Below are positions 22,535 to 33,845 of a stretch of 64,000 bases of DNA, piece after piece (positions within the stretch are counted from its first letter, which is position 1; each line of letters opens with the position of its first letter). Under the pieces are notes generated by a model. It did not search any database and was not told the DNA's origin. It was given only the letters and a program-made list of their open reading frames with translations. The stretch covers positions 372,001 through 436,000 of the forward strand of contig JAKJXP020000026.1 in assembly GCA_022225965.2 (NCBI GenBank), in the 5' to 3' direction. Origin of the DNA: Diatrype stigma (taxonomy: Eukaryota > Ascomycota > Sordariomycetes > Xylariales > Diatrypaceae). The position numbers were made by a program, and so were the translations under genes.

Positions 22535-25453
22535 CTAATCCTCCTCAATCTCGCCTTCCTCGCTGCCGGAATGGACACCAGGGTCTTCTTTGACGGATGG
22601 CTGAGACTTGGATTGCGGTTGCGGCTCGTCTTTAATCTTCTCCTTCTCCTTCTTCTCGGTCTTCTCTTTCTCTTTCGGCGGCTGGTCCTTCTGCTGGGTT
22701 GTTGCTGCTACCACTGCTGCTGCTGCTGCTACTGGCGGTGTCCTAGTTTTGTGACGTCCATCACGGTGGTGGGGAGAGCGCTCACGCGGTGTTCTCTCTC
22801 TCTTGAGTCTCTGTACTCCGGTGTTAGTTTCCTTTCTCGATCTTGGGGGCTAAAAGCTGGGGTTGGGTTACCTTTGAATCCCTGGAATCGCGACGATCAT
22901 CTTCATCTTCAGCCCTGCGACGGCGCGACGAAGTCGGACGCTCGTCACCGTAGGGGAGCTCCTCGACCGGGCCTCTTTCGACTCGGCGGCGGTAGAGCCT
23001 CTCGCGCTCTTCCTCGCGGTCCCGTCTCTCCCGATCGTAATGGCCGGGAATATCTTCGCGCCGTGATCGGGGGCGGTATTCTCGGTCTCTGTCCCGTTCC
23101 CGATCTCGGTCGCGATCGTGGCCTCGGTCACCGCGGTCTCGATCCCGTTCGCGCTCCCGGTCTCGGTCTCGATCCCGTTCACGGTCGCGATCGCGGTCAC
23201 GGTCACGGTCACGCTCCCGAATGTCACGCTCACGGTACGTGTCCGAAGCTCGACGGTCAGACAACAAGGTTTCGGCCATGCTAGACTTACGATGATTCTT
23301 CTCACGTTCGGCAATAGCCTTGCGTCGATCCGCTTCGTAAGCGTCGGGCTCAGGGCTCCGACTATGACGTGATGGGCGCACGCGTTCACTGCGGTGAGAT
23401 CGATCTCCTCTATCTCTGTCTCTATACGTACCACGATCAGTGCCACGATCAGGTGACCTTTCGCGACGCCTGTTATGGCGATCCCTATCTTCCTCCTCGC
23501 GATCTTTCACGCGCCGCAGGACCTTTTCGAAGGCTCCACGGCGAGCTTCTTCGGAGTGGACGGCCTGGAACACCTCGGCACGGACAAGACGTGGCCGGAC
23601 CTTTTCCCACGTGTCGTCGGGCTGGAGTGGAGGCTCTAAATGTTTAATGTGGGAACGAAGATCTTCAATGGCTCGCCTCTGCTGGCGCTCAGTGTGCTTG
23701 TCCTCGTCAGAGCGTTTCGACTTCCTTTCTTGGAGCTATGATTAGGTCAGTAAGGTACCCAAGACTCCTGGATAGTACAAGGAAACAACATACCCGTTCA
23801 AAGATGAGCGTTAATATATCACGATCGATGTTAGCAGTTCGTGGATCATTCTTGAGGACTGAGAAAAAATCTTCAAAGGTTGTCTTGGGGGTGAACTCAA
23901 AACGTTTGTCCTGTGCGTGAGGTAAGTTCGTGCTCAAAATCGGAACCAGTAAGGATAAGTAGGGTGGGTATAGCTTACGTCCATAACGTCCAAAATATCG
24001 TTTCTCGTTCCGCGCAAGGCACGCTCCTCTTCCTCGACAACGTCCCAGAATAGGTCGAGGGGACTTGAGCCGCCCTGGCCACAGATGTTTTTGAACCGCT
24101 CGTCGTTTTCGATCAATGGCAAGATCTGCTTCCACTTGGTCCCAGCCTTGATGGTCCCAGCTTTGCGCAGCTCTTGGAGTAAATCGACGAATCCGTCGCG
24201 GTTCTTACGCTCGATACGAAGTTTCTTGTTCTTCTGGCGTTGGCGCGTTTCATTGAAAGAGCGCTCCAAAGCCTTGATGTGGTTTTGGAAAGCAGTGAGT
24301 ATGTCGAAGTTGGTGAGTGTCTTGTATTTATCCTCGTTTTGAAACGGGGCGGTTGCTTTCAACATGTTCTGCGCTTCCGACCAGCGAGTATAAGGCTCCA
24401 GCTCGAGCTTAGGGAGGAGCTCAATAAGACCATCCATAGCACTCTTCCGAAGATTAGATTGGCTCTCAACATGCGTTTTCTTGAGCTCGACGATATAGTC
24501 CTCAAATAGTTGACGTCGCTCTGCTTCGTCATTGGTAGAACGGAAGATGGTCTCCCCTTCGATGATAGGACGAGCAGTCTTCCAGCGCGTGTAGTGTTTG
24601 ATCTCGGGGTGACTCTTGAGCATGGTGGCAAAGTCGGAGCGTAGTTTCCCTAACCTCTCCTTTGCCTTTTCTTTATCGTGAACGATCATGTCCTGGCAAT
24701 ACTGCTCGAAGGCAGCTTTCCTATCCTTCGGGTCCTTGATAGCGCGATACTGAGGGTCCTTGATGGTAGTCCGCATGGCCTGCTCCCAGGTCCAGTCGGG
24801 TTGAACACCGCTGCGGCGAAGCAGTTTGGTAAAGGCCGCGTGAGCTTCCTCGGGCGTTGCGTATTCGGGCTCGTTGCTAGCGGACACAAAGTTCTGGGCA
24901 CGATCGTTGCCAAAGGTCAATTGGCGGGATTCGGGGAAGACTTCTCGTTGGTCGTGGTGGTGATCATATCTTGAACCATGGTAACCTCTGTCGCCACGGT
25001 CACCACGGTCGCCACGATCGCCACGATCGCCTCGGTCGCCACGGTCGCCTCGGTCGCCACGGTCGCCTCGATCACCTCGGTCACCGGGAGTATAGGGCGT
25101 ATGAGGTCTAGAAGTAAGGTTAGCACCACTAGGGATTGTATATAATGCAATGGCAACACTTACGCAGGGGTCGAGGGCATGCTGTCAATTCCAAGAGCCT
25201 TCCGGTATACTTCGGGCATCTCCCAGGAGCTTTGCTTGGATTCGGTATTATACCAATACTTGCGACCACCTTCGGCAGTGTATTCCTTCCATGGCTGATT
25301 GGCTAGAGCGCGCTCAGCAGGACTCATGAGGTCCTCGGGCTTAGTCCATTGCGTGACCTTGGTGATGGCGTTATAGTAGTAAACGCGTCCATCTTGACTT
25401 TTGTATTCTTGCCAAGGGTTTGGCTGGCCAAAATGGCCGTTTACCCCGTTCAT
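22535..25453 (-). CDS. prp40: Pre-mRNA-processing factor Prp40 (WW-FF protein)
   Basis: Prp40 is a U1 snRNP component that bridges 5' and branch-site complexes in early spliceosome assembly. The five exons are 25453-25164, 25107-23979, 23910-23794, 23735-22872 and 22810-22535 (2676 nt in frame, 891 aa). Two WW domains lie at about 13-40 and 53-82 (PWQEYKSQDGRVYYYN, PWKEYTAEGGRKYWYN). Eleven DRG tripeptides (residues 106-138) follow. Then comes a series of FF domains from about residue 170 to 600, with charged helices such as AFTKLLRRSGVQPDWTW and FEDYIVELKKT. The last 250 residues are an Arg/Asp/Glu-rich low-complexity region and a Lys/Pro-rich tail ending SEEGEIEED, longer than yeast Prp40 (583 aa). 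The start follows directly from the WW1 position. Divergent from Trs65 across 1.36 kb that contains a MITE. Confidence 0.95.
23095..23232 (-). repeat. RD/RE-encoding hexamer low-complexity tract inside Prp40
   Basis: Imperfect tandem CG-rich hexamers encode alternating Arg-Asp/Arg-Glu in the C-terminal part of Prp40. Such RD/RE tails are common in splicing factors and usually disordered. The same bases give a long open antisense frame that is not a gene. Confidence 0.85.
24984..25082 (-). repeat. 9-bp minisatellite coding 11 x Asp-Arg-Gly in Prp40
   Basis: Eleven contiguous 9-base units, differing mainly at synonymous positions, encode (DRG)11 between the second WW domain and the first FF domain. 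It is entirely within exon 2 and keeps frame. Confidence 0.95.
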
Positions 25454-25964
25454 CGTGACGGAAGCTACGATGCTAGTGTCGAGGTGGCACTACACTGCGA
25501 TAGAAAATCGAGTAGGTAACAATGGTGCCTTCAGCAGAGAATACGGAATCGAGGAGCTATTTTATGCGCATTAATTTTTGCGCATTAACGTGGACCAGCA
25601 AGCACAACCCAAAGCGCCTGGAGCATAGGCTGAGGCGCATACGGGAGATATAAATGTGCTTAGGTGCGATGCCGGTGTTCGCGCAGGATGGCGCAGGACG
25701 ATAGGTAGAAGGTAGTATTGTGAAGAGGAGGAGGCTGAAAATTATTATTGATTACAGGCTGGGAATTGAAGTAACCTTAGCGCGGCGTCACGGAGTCACG
25801 GCGACACGGCGACATTGGATCCATCTTTCTGGCTGGTGGCTGTTCAAGCCATATGCAGGTGATTATGGAGACATGCCACCATGCACAGCCACAAGTCTCC
25901 CTTAGAGCCTTAGCTACCGGTTAGGCCCTTCCATGCCTGCTAAAGCCTAACGCTAACATACCTA

Positions 25965-25972
25965 GCTGGTAC
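25965..25972 (+). repeat. 8-bp target-site duplication, left copy
   Basis: GCTGGTAC stands directly before the left terminal repeat of the MITE; an identical copy follows the right terminal repeat at 26451-26458. Confidence 0.85.
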
Positions 25973-26450
25973 TAGGGGTCGGCATTATGCGCATTATAGA
26001 CCATTATGCCGGGATTACGGGCATTATCCTCACTATACCAATTATCCCCATACAAAACGGGTATTATCCCATGCCGTTGCGGTATAATAAACATTTCACT
26101 TATTAAACCTTACAATACGTACTTTCTATTACAATACATTGCAATGCGACAAATGCAATGTTTTCCAGCTTTGAAATTATATAGAAATTATACAAATAAT
26201 CCAAGGTGCTGGCATAATGGACGTCTCAGAAAAATGAAGTTACTTACAAGCTTAAGTACGTACATACATACCCCGCCACTAGCCACATACAAGCCACATA
26301 CTAGCCACACACAGACTATACCCGATTGGGTATGGTGTGCCCGGAATAATATTAGCGCGTTCCGTAATGCGCATAATAAATCATTATGCCGGAATAATGC
26401 ACGCATAATACGTATAATACACTATGCGCATAATATAGTACCGACCCCTA
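25973..26450. mobile_element. hAT-like MITE, 478 bp
   Basis: The element begins TAGGGGTCGG and ends with its exact reverse complement CCGACCCCTA, flanked on both sides by GCTGGTAC. An 8-bp duplication with a TAG-type terminal repeat is the signature of hAT transposons. Inside the ends, imperfect subterminal repeats of ATTATGCGCAT and CATTATGCCGG occur on both sides in inverted orientation. There is no transposase frame, so it must depend on an enzyme encoded elsewhere. The intact duplication suggests a fairly recent insertion. The superfamily call is from ends and duplication length only. Confidence 0.85.
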
Positions 26451-26458
26451 GCTGGTAC
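26451..26458 (+). repeat. 8-bp target-site duplication, right copy
   Basis: GCTGGTAC immediately after the right terminal repeat, identical to the copy at 25965-25972. Confidence 0.85.
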
Positions 26459-26813
26459 GTAGTAGTTAGAGCTCTCCCAATTTGGAAGTCGGCATTCAAC
26501 CCCAACCCGCCAATCAATTGGTTCACCACCATGCCGGGTAGTTATCTGTCTACTATGTACATACATACATACACACCTACTATGTCTATAGGCCTAGTCC
26601 ACTATACCCAGGCATGTCATAATATAGAGACTCATAACATCCTTCCTACCTAGCAGGGAACAACCTCCTGGAAACATCACAAGAACGACTTCTTGGGTCA
26701 AGGTGAGGGCCATTGGTCATTCCCGCAAAACGTCAGTCACCTAGGAAATAAGAAGCTGCTGGCGACGCAGAGATACAGCGACATAGCGACACAGAGGCAC
26801 AGAAGCACCTGCA

Positions 26814-29149
26814 ATGGAAGAGGATGCAGATCAGGAGACCAGCTCCCAGCCAGCGATGGACTTCATCGACAGCTCCAGCCTCACCTACTTCATACCGCAG
26901 TCCACCAAGTTCCAGCTGGAAGACGAGTTCGACGCGGAGACCCAGCATTGCGAGGACGTGTTCAAATCCATAGAGCGACGGGAGGCGCTGTTCTTCGGTA
27001 GGCCCAGGATTCCCCGCCGCCCATGACTGCCAGTCCCCAACTTCTCACCGTACTCATTCCTAGACCCCCAGATGAAACTGCCGACGTCTACCTCGTCCTC
27101 CGCACCGCCTACGTTCCGCAGGCCACCTTAAGGTCCTATCTACGAAGGCTAGTCGTAACCCTCGAGACCCATATCACGAGCGGCAGCAGGGATGCGCCCG
27201 AGCGCGACGTCCCATCTGGTAGCTCCGAGATCATCTATTCGAGTACCGTCGATGGCGAATCGGGGGAAGAGCCTGTCATCCTTACCGACAAGGCGAAAGC
27301 GGGCGAGAACGAAAACGAAAACGAAAACACAAGCGCAAGCGGAAGCGAAAGCGGCGATGACGACACCAGGTACATATACGCTGTGTGGAAGCTGTCCGTG
27401 TTCCTGGGCAGGCCGCGGATGCGGTTGCAAAGCCCATCGGCCATCTTCACCGGAACGGCGAGCCTGAAGCCACCACCAACAGCAACAGCAGCCGATCAGT
27501 TAGCATCGCCATTGCCCTTGTCCCCTACCACACCCACATCCACAACATTCGCGAACGGCGTCCGCGACAACGACGGCGGCGGCAGCGGCAGCGGCAGCGC
27601 GTACATGGCCAGCGGCGTGCCGTCCGGGCTGAACCTGCTCGAGGCCTTCGGCGACGACCCGGCCATGGACGGCGTGCGGCCACGGCTGTCGGCGCTGCGG
27701 GTCTCGCGCGTGGCGCCCGTGACGCAACAGGCGAAGGACCTGCTGCGGCCGATCCGGGCGCTGCCCAAGCAGCTGACGCTTCGCATCTACCCGGCCGTGC
27801 ACTCGCGCATCCGGTTCTCGCGCCCGCACACGGCCGTGCCGCCCGGCAGCGGCGCCGCCGCCATCATCGCCATGCTCGAGATCGACTTCACGTCCTTCTT
27901 CGAGTGCGAGATCCTGCTCAACTCCATCCACGTGGCCGTGCGCGGCAGCAGCGGCGGCAATAGCGGCGTCATCATCGACGACTTGACACGCGAGGTAAAC
28001 GGCGGTGGTTTGGCCCTGCCGCTCTCGTGCGTGGCGCACGACCATGTCACCTTCCTGTACCGCATCGCGCCCGCCGCCGCCGAGGAGGACATGCTGCTGG
28101 CGGCGGGCGCGACGGGCGCGGTGCCCAAGCACCCCAGCCGGGAGCTGGCCATCACGATCGGCGCGACGGCGCTCGCGCAGCCCGGCGTCTGCGAGCCCGC
28201 GCTGCGCATGGCGTGGTCGGCCACCGTCGACTTCACGCTGCCCCTGAACCCGGGGTACGGGCCGGCGCTGCAGCCCATCCAGCGCGCGCACCGGCCCAGC
28301 CAGCTGTCCATCGGCGGCGGCGCCGATGCGGCCGCCGCGTCGCTCGTCACGACGGCCGTGTCGCGCCCCGACTCCATCCCCTCGCTCGAGGCCGCCACTG
28401 CCCGCTCCCGCGAGACCTCGCTCCCGGAGCTCGGCATCACCGTCACGTTCGCGGCGCCCCCCGCCACGCAGAAGATCTACCCGGGCGACGCCTTCGCCTG
28501 GACCGTGTTCGTCGTCAACCGCGGGCCCAGCACCGCCGCCACCGCCACCGCCGCGGTAGCAGCTGCTTCGGGAGGAGGAGGGCCGGCGACCCCCACCGCG
28601 GCCCCGAGGAAACTCGCGCTCGTGGCGATTCCGCGGCGGCGGCGCCACGACGCCCGCGTCAACCGACCCCCGTCCGTCTCCTCGTCCTCGCAGGTAGCAG
28701 TTCCCTTCCCCGGCGGTGGCGGTGGCGGTAACAGCGGCAACTCCATCTCGTACGGCCAGGGGCACGGGCACGTGCACGGGCACAGTTACACGCAGGGCTA
28801 CGGCTACGACAAGAGAGCATCGGCATCCACACTAGTACAACAGCAACAGTATCATCCAACGGCTAGGGACCGTAGCGTAGCGGACGCGGTGCTCGACGAC
28901 GCGGTGGTGCACGCGATGCAGCGCGGCAGCGGCCTAGAATACGATGGCGCCGCGGCCCCGCTGGCGTCGCTGAGCGCCGACGTGCGCGTGGGCCCGCTCG
29001 CCCCGGGCGCCTGCCACGCCGCGGAGCTCCGCTTCCTGGCGCTGAGGCCGGGCGTCCACGTCGTTGAGGCCGTGCGCGTCGTTGATCTGGGGAGCAACGA
29101 GCATGTCGATGTGAGGGAGCTGCCTACTGTTGTGGTGGATTGTCGGTAG
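26814..29149 (+). CDS. trs65: TRAPP II complex subunit Trs65
   Basis: Trs65 is a fungal TRAPP II subunit that helps activate Ypt31/32-type Rab GTPases at the late Golgi. Exon 1 (26814-26997) encodes MEEDADQETS through REALFF, with the family-like FIDSSSLTYFIP segment. A 74-bp intron leads to exon 2 (27072-29149), which starts DETADVYLVLRTAYVP. Total 753 aa in frame. Recognisable Trs65 features are the N-terminal DETADVYLVLRTAY region, and the C-terminal immunoglobulin-like part with IYPGDAFAWTVFVVNRG, KLALVAIP and PLAPGACHAAELRFLALRPG followed by VVDLGSNEHVDVRELP. Low-complexity Glu/Asn, Gly/Ser and Gly/His inserts make it long. The second exon is very GC-rich at third positions (27600-29100), which creates long spurious frames on both strands. 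The acceptor is the second AG (27070-27071); the first one shifts the frame. Family identification is by motif memory. Confidence 0.85.
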
Positions 29150-29548
29150 GTATGTCAGGGGTAAAGTGAGGGGGAGAGGGGGAAGACGGAACGGAGTAAA
29201 GTGAGCATAGAGGGTGGTAGAGTGGGGGGATTAGGGGTGGAATGAGATGAGAAATGAATGATAGATAGATAATTGATAACCAAACCAAACAACAAGGAAA
29301 ACAAACAGCTTGCCAGAACCGAGCCCGCGTGAGAAAAGGGCCCAGGGGCTTCAGTGTTGTGAACACATTCATTGATTATCAAGGAGTCGTTGTAGGTGGA
29401 TCGTGAGAGCCATACTGGACACTTTGATGTACTAAGTTATATTCTCAGTCAAGCGTTGAAACACACGATTCTCGGCTTCGATGTGTAACTACAAGTAATG
29501 GTTCTCTTCAACTAATTAATCCCTCCCCCTTTTTTAGAACTTAAGATA

Positions 29549-29895
29549 CTCGTCAGGGCTCTAATCGCCTTCTGACCCACAATTTAACGGCTTCGCCATT
29601 GTAGTCAGGGACTTTCGCTTTGTAACGGACTTTCGTTTTGTAATACTCTTTTACATAATTTCCCATACAAATTGGGTGCGAGCTCATGTACTCCACTATT
29701 TGCCGATAGTGCTACATACAACGATACTACCCCCTCCGGATATAAGCATTTTGCGCCAAACTATCGAATAAAACAGTACACCCTAACGCGTATAAGGATT
29801 TTACAAAGCAAAAGTCCGTTACAAAACGAAAGTCCCTGACTACATCTGCGAAGCAGGCAAAATGTGGGTCAGAAGGCGTTTAGAGCCCTGACGAG
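29549..29895. mobile_element. TA-flanked palindromic MITE, 347 bp (Tc1/mariner/pogo-type)
   Basis: The left end reads CTCGTCAGGGCTCTAA and the right end is its reverse complement with one change. The inverted repeat extends imperfectly for about 95 bp from each end. Both ends are bordered by TA (29547-29548 and 29896-29897), the target duplication typical of Tc1/mariner/pogo elements. No transposase is encoded. Superfamily is inferred from the TA duplication alone. Confidence 0.75.
29604..29840. mobile_element. Inner TA-flanked inverted-repeat element nested in the MITE
   Basis: Inside the outer palindrome, GTCAGGGACTTTCG and its reverse complement CGAAAGTCCCTGAC bound a 237-bp segment, each end also next to TA (29602-29603, 29841-29842). 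Further inverted words (TTTGTAACGGACTTT) continue inward. It may be a separate element inserted in the outer one, or an internal terminal-repeat duplication of the same family, since both ends share GTCAGGG. Confidence 0.55.
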
Positions 29896-30539
29896 TAGCT
29901 TAGCTTTACACACCGGTACCGATCAACAGCTTCCGCCAGATTGACTACGTGCATTTGTATGGCGTAGCTGACAACGTCGGCCTTTATTTTCTTCTCTTTT
30001 CTCTTCTTTCTCTTCCAGGCCCCCCGTCGATTTCAATCTGGAATCGCAGAAAACATTGTACGTATGATGACCGGGTTGTCTAAGAAGGCAATGCAAGTCC
30101 AACGGCACATGGAAAGGGGCCCGACCCCATTCAAGTCAAGTTGCCTGAAAGGTACAGCAAGGACCTAGTGTCACCTACTTTCACGTATGCTGAAAACGAA
30201 CTGGGGAGAATCCAGCATACGTAGCGCGCAAAAGTATGCTCTCAAGTACCAGACTGAACTTGACAGGGCTTACAAGGCACTCTTAGGGAAGAAAAGGGGG
30301 ATAGGTTCATTTGAAGTCCGCACAGTTGCTCCATGCACAATGGCTGCATTTCTGGCCCGCCGAGTTCTCGAAGACGTGACAAGTGAGCAGCAGACAATGA
30401 TCTCGACGTATTAGAAGTACTTCAGAGAAGCTGTGAGACTCTAAAGCACTGGGAGACGCCCTCCTTTACACTAATTCTAGGCGATAAATACCTTACAGGA
30501 GATGTAACTTAGTGAATATCCACTGACTCGATCGAACCA

Positions 30540-31141
30540 ACTGGGGGATATCATTCCTATTGGACGAACTGGAGGTCATAAACCATCACATGGACGGGCA
30601 GACACGCACTCCTAGGGAGCTCGCCAGCACGTCCGTTCTCAAGCACTAACATCGTGCCTTTCCTAATCGGTTTCCGTCCAAAGCCCTCACAGAAGTCCTC
30701 CACTCAGCGGATGCAAAGATAACAACTCTGTCTGCGCTGCAGGAAAGAACTAGAAACGTGGTCCAGCTGGTACGTAATGTAACACTTTAGTCTTTTCTGA
30801 GAAGAGAAGATCTTGTCTTGGAGGCGTACGGCTTCTGTCACGTCACTGTAGGTGGAACCGCCCTTTCGAAGCAACTGGAGCAGAGCAAGGAGCACGTCCA
30901 GTCCAACAAGAACCGTCAAGAGACATCGATTCATGTTTTCACTGTCGTGACTATCACCGACTTGCCAATCTCGACCGTAGAGAGTATCTTTGGTATGCAA
31001 ACGGTAGATGTGAGGGACATAGGTCATAGCCAGTGGCTGTTTTGGACTACTGCGATTCCGGTGACAGTAGTCGTCATGGCAGTGGCGTTGGTCGGCGCTG
31101 GCGTTATCTCAACCCGTGACCAGAGGCTTGCACTGGGTTAG
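30540..31141 (+). pseudogene. Decayed CorA-like magnesium-transporter-type gene (C-terminal part)
   Basis: One reading frame from about 30542 to the stop at 31139-31141 resembles the C-terminal half of fungal CorA-like membrane proteins. It reads SFLLDELEVINHHMDGQ, later ALQERTRNVVQL, then HVTVGGTALSKQLEQSK. Two hydrophobic segments end it: the first carries IFGMQTVDVRD, where the family has the GMN signature, and the second is WLFWTTAIPVTVVVMAVALVGAG. The frame is interrupted by TAA at 30647 and TAG at 30788. A GTACGT donor-like site before the TAG could in principle belong to an intron ending at that TAG, but the first stop has no such excuse. No N-terminal half is recognisable upstream. 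I read it as a relict; a functional truncated gene is less likely. Confidence 0.6.
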
Positions 31142-33160
31142 GCAAACGGCAAGGACTCGGAGGAAATCGTCTTGATATGCGAAACCCGGTCTACGAAGGC
31201 CTCCAGTACGAAGAAAAGCAAGGTGCCTCATCCTACTCCAGGCCTGTCAAAGGAATGCCTATGCGTCGTAGTAGGGTGCCCGTTTGGTGCAACCCTGATA
31301 TGGCTTGCTCCGAACTGGGACTCGTAAGACTAGTGAGACTGCACGTTTTACCATGCTATGAGCTGCTTGATCAACCGGCGATGTTGCATTTGAGTATAGC
31401 AGCGGGTCATTGGGACGTGTGCTTCGTCTCGTCGGGAAGTAGGTAAGTCTACCGGTAATAAGGGATGAGTACCTAGGCAACATATAGATTGATTGATAAT
31501 CTACTCCCTAAATCGACAGATGGGAGTTCTTTTTGCCTATCCCTTGCCCAGTCTCAACCAATCTTTCTCTTAGTCATTTGCCGACGACGATGCCCGACTT
31601 GGTATGCGTGCAATGTGACTGACGTGCGTGCGGGCTCCTTCAGAACCAATAACTCAGAATGTTGTTCGGCGGCGTGCGTCTGGCCTCCCGTCCGTCCGCC
31701 CGCCCGTCTGTCCTCCGAGCACTTATACGCGCGCGGGACGGGAGTGAGTAACGTAGCCAGCCGGAGTACGAGCCGGGCCCGAGCGGTCGGGTGAGGGGAA
31801 CGGGTGCGGGCGTTCGGGTCGGATCAAGGTCAGGTCGGTACCAGTTCGAAGGATGGGGATGCCACGTGTGTGCGCTCCTACTACATGTTTGAATATAACG
31901 TGTTGTTGATCGGGTAGGTAAAGTAGGTAGGGAGGGAAATAGTTTAAGCGAAGTCACCAGCAGGGAACGAGCCTCTACACAGCCTCGTTCTGTCATTAAC
32001 TAGCCAGCTAGTAGGATGTGACAATATTTGATCCCGAGAATCGATGGATATGGGGGTTGATATAGACTTTATGCTTATCATCTTGAGTACCTAGGTAGTC
32101 ATGCGGTGATTCTCTTAGAAAGGAGAACAAACAGCATGTTAGCAGTCTCCTGCAAAAGCGATAGTAACGAATTAATTAGAGAAGGCAGTAGATCGGTTCG
32201 TTGAACGGTGACTACGAGCTGATGTCCATTGCGGATCAGTCCTTACCAAAAGGAGAGGGAAGACCCGACTTGACAAATCGATTTCTAGTGCAGATTACGT
32301 GCAATCCCGTATGGAATCGATAACCAAAGCCCAACCGTGCCCCCTTCCCCCAAGAAATAGGGATTGTCCCATTGGATATTTACCAGACCGAAGCAAAGAA
32401 CATTTAGAGAGGAAAATCCTACTATTTGTAAGCAATCATAGGTACAAGAGTGGAAAGGTTCTAGGACGATGCTTTCTCTTCCCCCCCTTGAAAGAAGAAG
32501 TATAGGGGGTGGGGGAGATCGGGGAGGACCGGGGGAGGGGGTTCGCTACTGTACGTACAGTCTCCGATATCGAATTGATTTACTGCTTTCCAGAGGGGTC
32601 TATTCACAGAACTTACTAGACTTGGGCGGTGGAGTGGGTTGGTCGCCGTTCCTAGGTAGGCAGAGGAGGTGGGTAGCTAGGGACTGTCCATCCGCCATCA
32701 TGACCATGCTTCTTAGAAAACCATTGCGGAGTGCTCGGCACGAAATAGCAAGCGTCAGTGTAGGGTCTGCCCATCAAACTACCATGAAATATGAACGAAG
32801 GGTTGGAACAGGAGAGGGCTCTATGCGAAGCATTACTAGTAAAACAACCTACAAGTAGGCAATTAAGAACCGCTGTTTTCTCGCCTTATGGCTCACTATT
32901 GGGAGTGTAATAAGTACCCCCTGGGGGCTCTTACAGCGTGTGCTAGAACATTAATCGATAATCTACGAGTTCACAGTGCAGGGCGTATTGTGCTGTACTG
33001 GCAAGACGATTCCTGGTCTGAAGTAAAACGCAGTAAATATATGATAATCTGTAGAGTTTCACCGCCTGGGCTCTCGTTCGGTATTTTGCTCTCAGTGTGT
33101 CTGCTATATATATATGCCATGTGGACTCCGCCCTTCGATAGCCATCGCCCCCCCTATCGA

Positions 33161-33196
33161 TGTGTGTGTGTGTGTGTGATGATGATGATGATGATG
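33161..33196. repeat. (GT)n(GAT)n compound microsatellite
   Basis: About nine GT units run into five to six GAT units. Simple sequence in intergenic DNA. Confidence 0.9.
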
Positions 33197-33845
33197 TGTG
33201 GATGGAAAATACTGAATGACGCTTGTTCCCCCGATGCATTTTTGAATACAAACACCGCTCCATATATCCAGCCAGCCAGAAGCATTTTCGTTTTCGCCCT
33301 TTTGTAGCACCCACAAGAACTTCCCCTTCTTGTGGCATTATCAGGCATTACCTATCGCCCGTTGATGTAAAAAACAAAACAACGCATTCTCTCTAGGAAG
33401 CCCGCCGGAGATCATGGGATATCTGAACAAACGCAAGCAAGCAACCCTTCCGCCATGAACCTCGACTCGACGGGTCGTCGGTTAGAAAAACAGACCCGCG
33501 GTTCATCCCTCATCTCCTCCCCGGTTCTCCATGTGGTATCACTTTGTCCGCCGTGGAACCCCCTTCGCCAAGCGCAGAAATCAAACCATTACATTAAGAG
33601 ATTTCTTGGTGTATATCGTATCGAACCGGCGCAAGTTGAGTAAAGGAGACTGCTTGTTGAATACAAATGCTGTTGATTGTTGATGCGAAGGCAGGAACGA
33701 ACACGTTGAAATAAAGATACTGATACAGGGCCTTCACGCTTCCGAAGGGCCATTGCTATCGACTGCATATAGTCATGACCGGTCCGACTTCGCAAAGTCA
33801 CGGCGGGGATTGTATATCTGCGCCGTGATGTTGACGAGACGTAGC

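Larger units (their letters stand above)
25454..26813. other. Divergent intergenic region, Prp40 / Trs65
   Basis: This 1.36-kb shared upstream region is largely occupied by a 478-bp MITE (25973-26450). Between the Prp40 start and the MITE there is a repeated TGCGCATTAA word (about 25566-25587). The 360 bp before Trs65 hold CATACATACATA and no other recognisable feature. Confidence 0.6.
29150..33845. other. Intergenic region, Trs65 / homeobox gene
   Basis: These 4.7 kb lie between two convergent genes. They hold a TA-flanked palindromic transposon with a nested element (29549-29895), a broken CorA-like gene (about 30540-31141), a (GT)n(GAT)n microsatellite (33161-33196), and otherwise AT-rich DNA. 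An ORF at 30187-30414 (75 codons) may be another piece of the decayed gene but has no recognised motif. From 31450 to 33845 I see nothing convincing. Confidence 0.55.

Noticed and set aside
23095..23232. Possible minisatellite transposon end
   Set aside because: The repeat is in frame within Prp40 and encodes a typical RD/RE tail.
22475..23284. 269-codon plus-strand frame over the Prp40 3' part
   Set aside because: Antisense of the RD/RE-rich repeat region; the apparent hydrophobic and Arg-rich stretches come from the repeats.
27500..28783. 427-codon open frame on the minus strand within Trs65
   Set aside because: It is antisense to a GC-rich third-position coding exon, which routinely opens such frames; composition is Arg/Gly/Ala-rich and matches no family.
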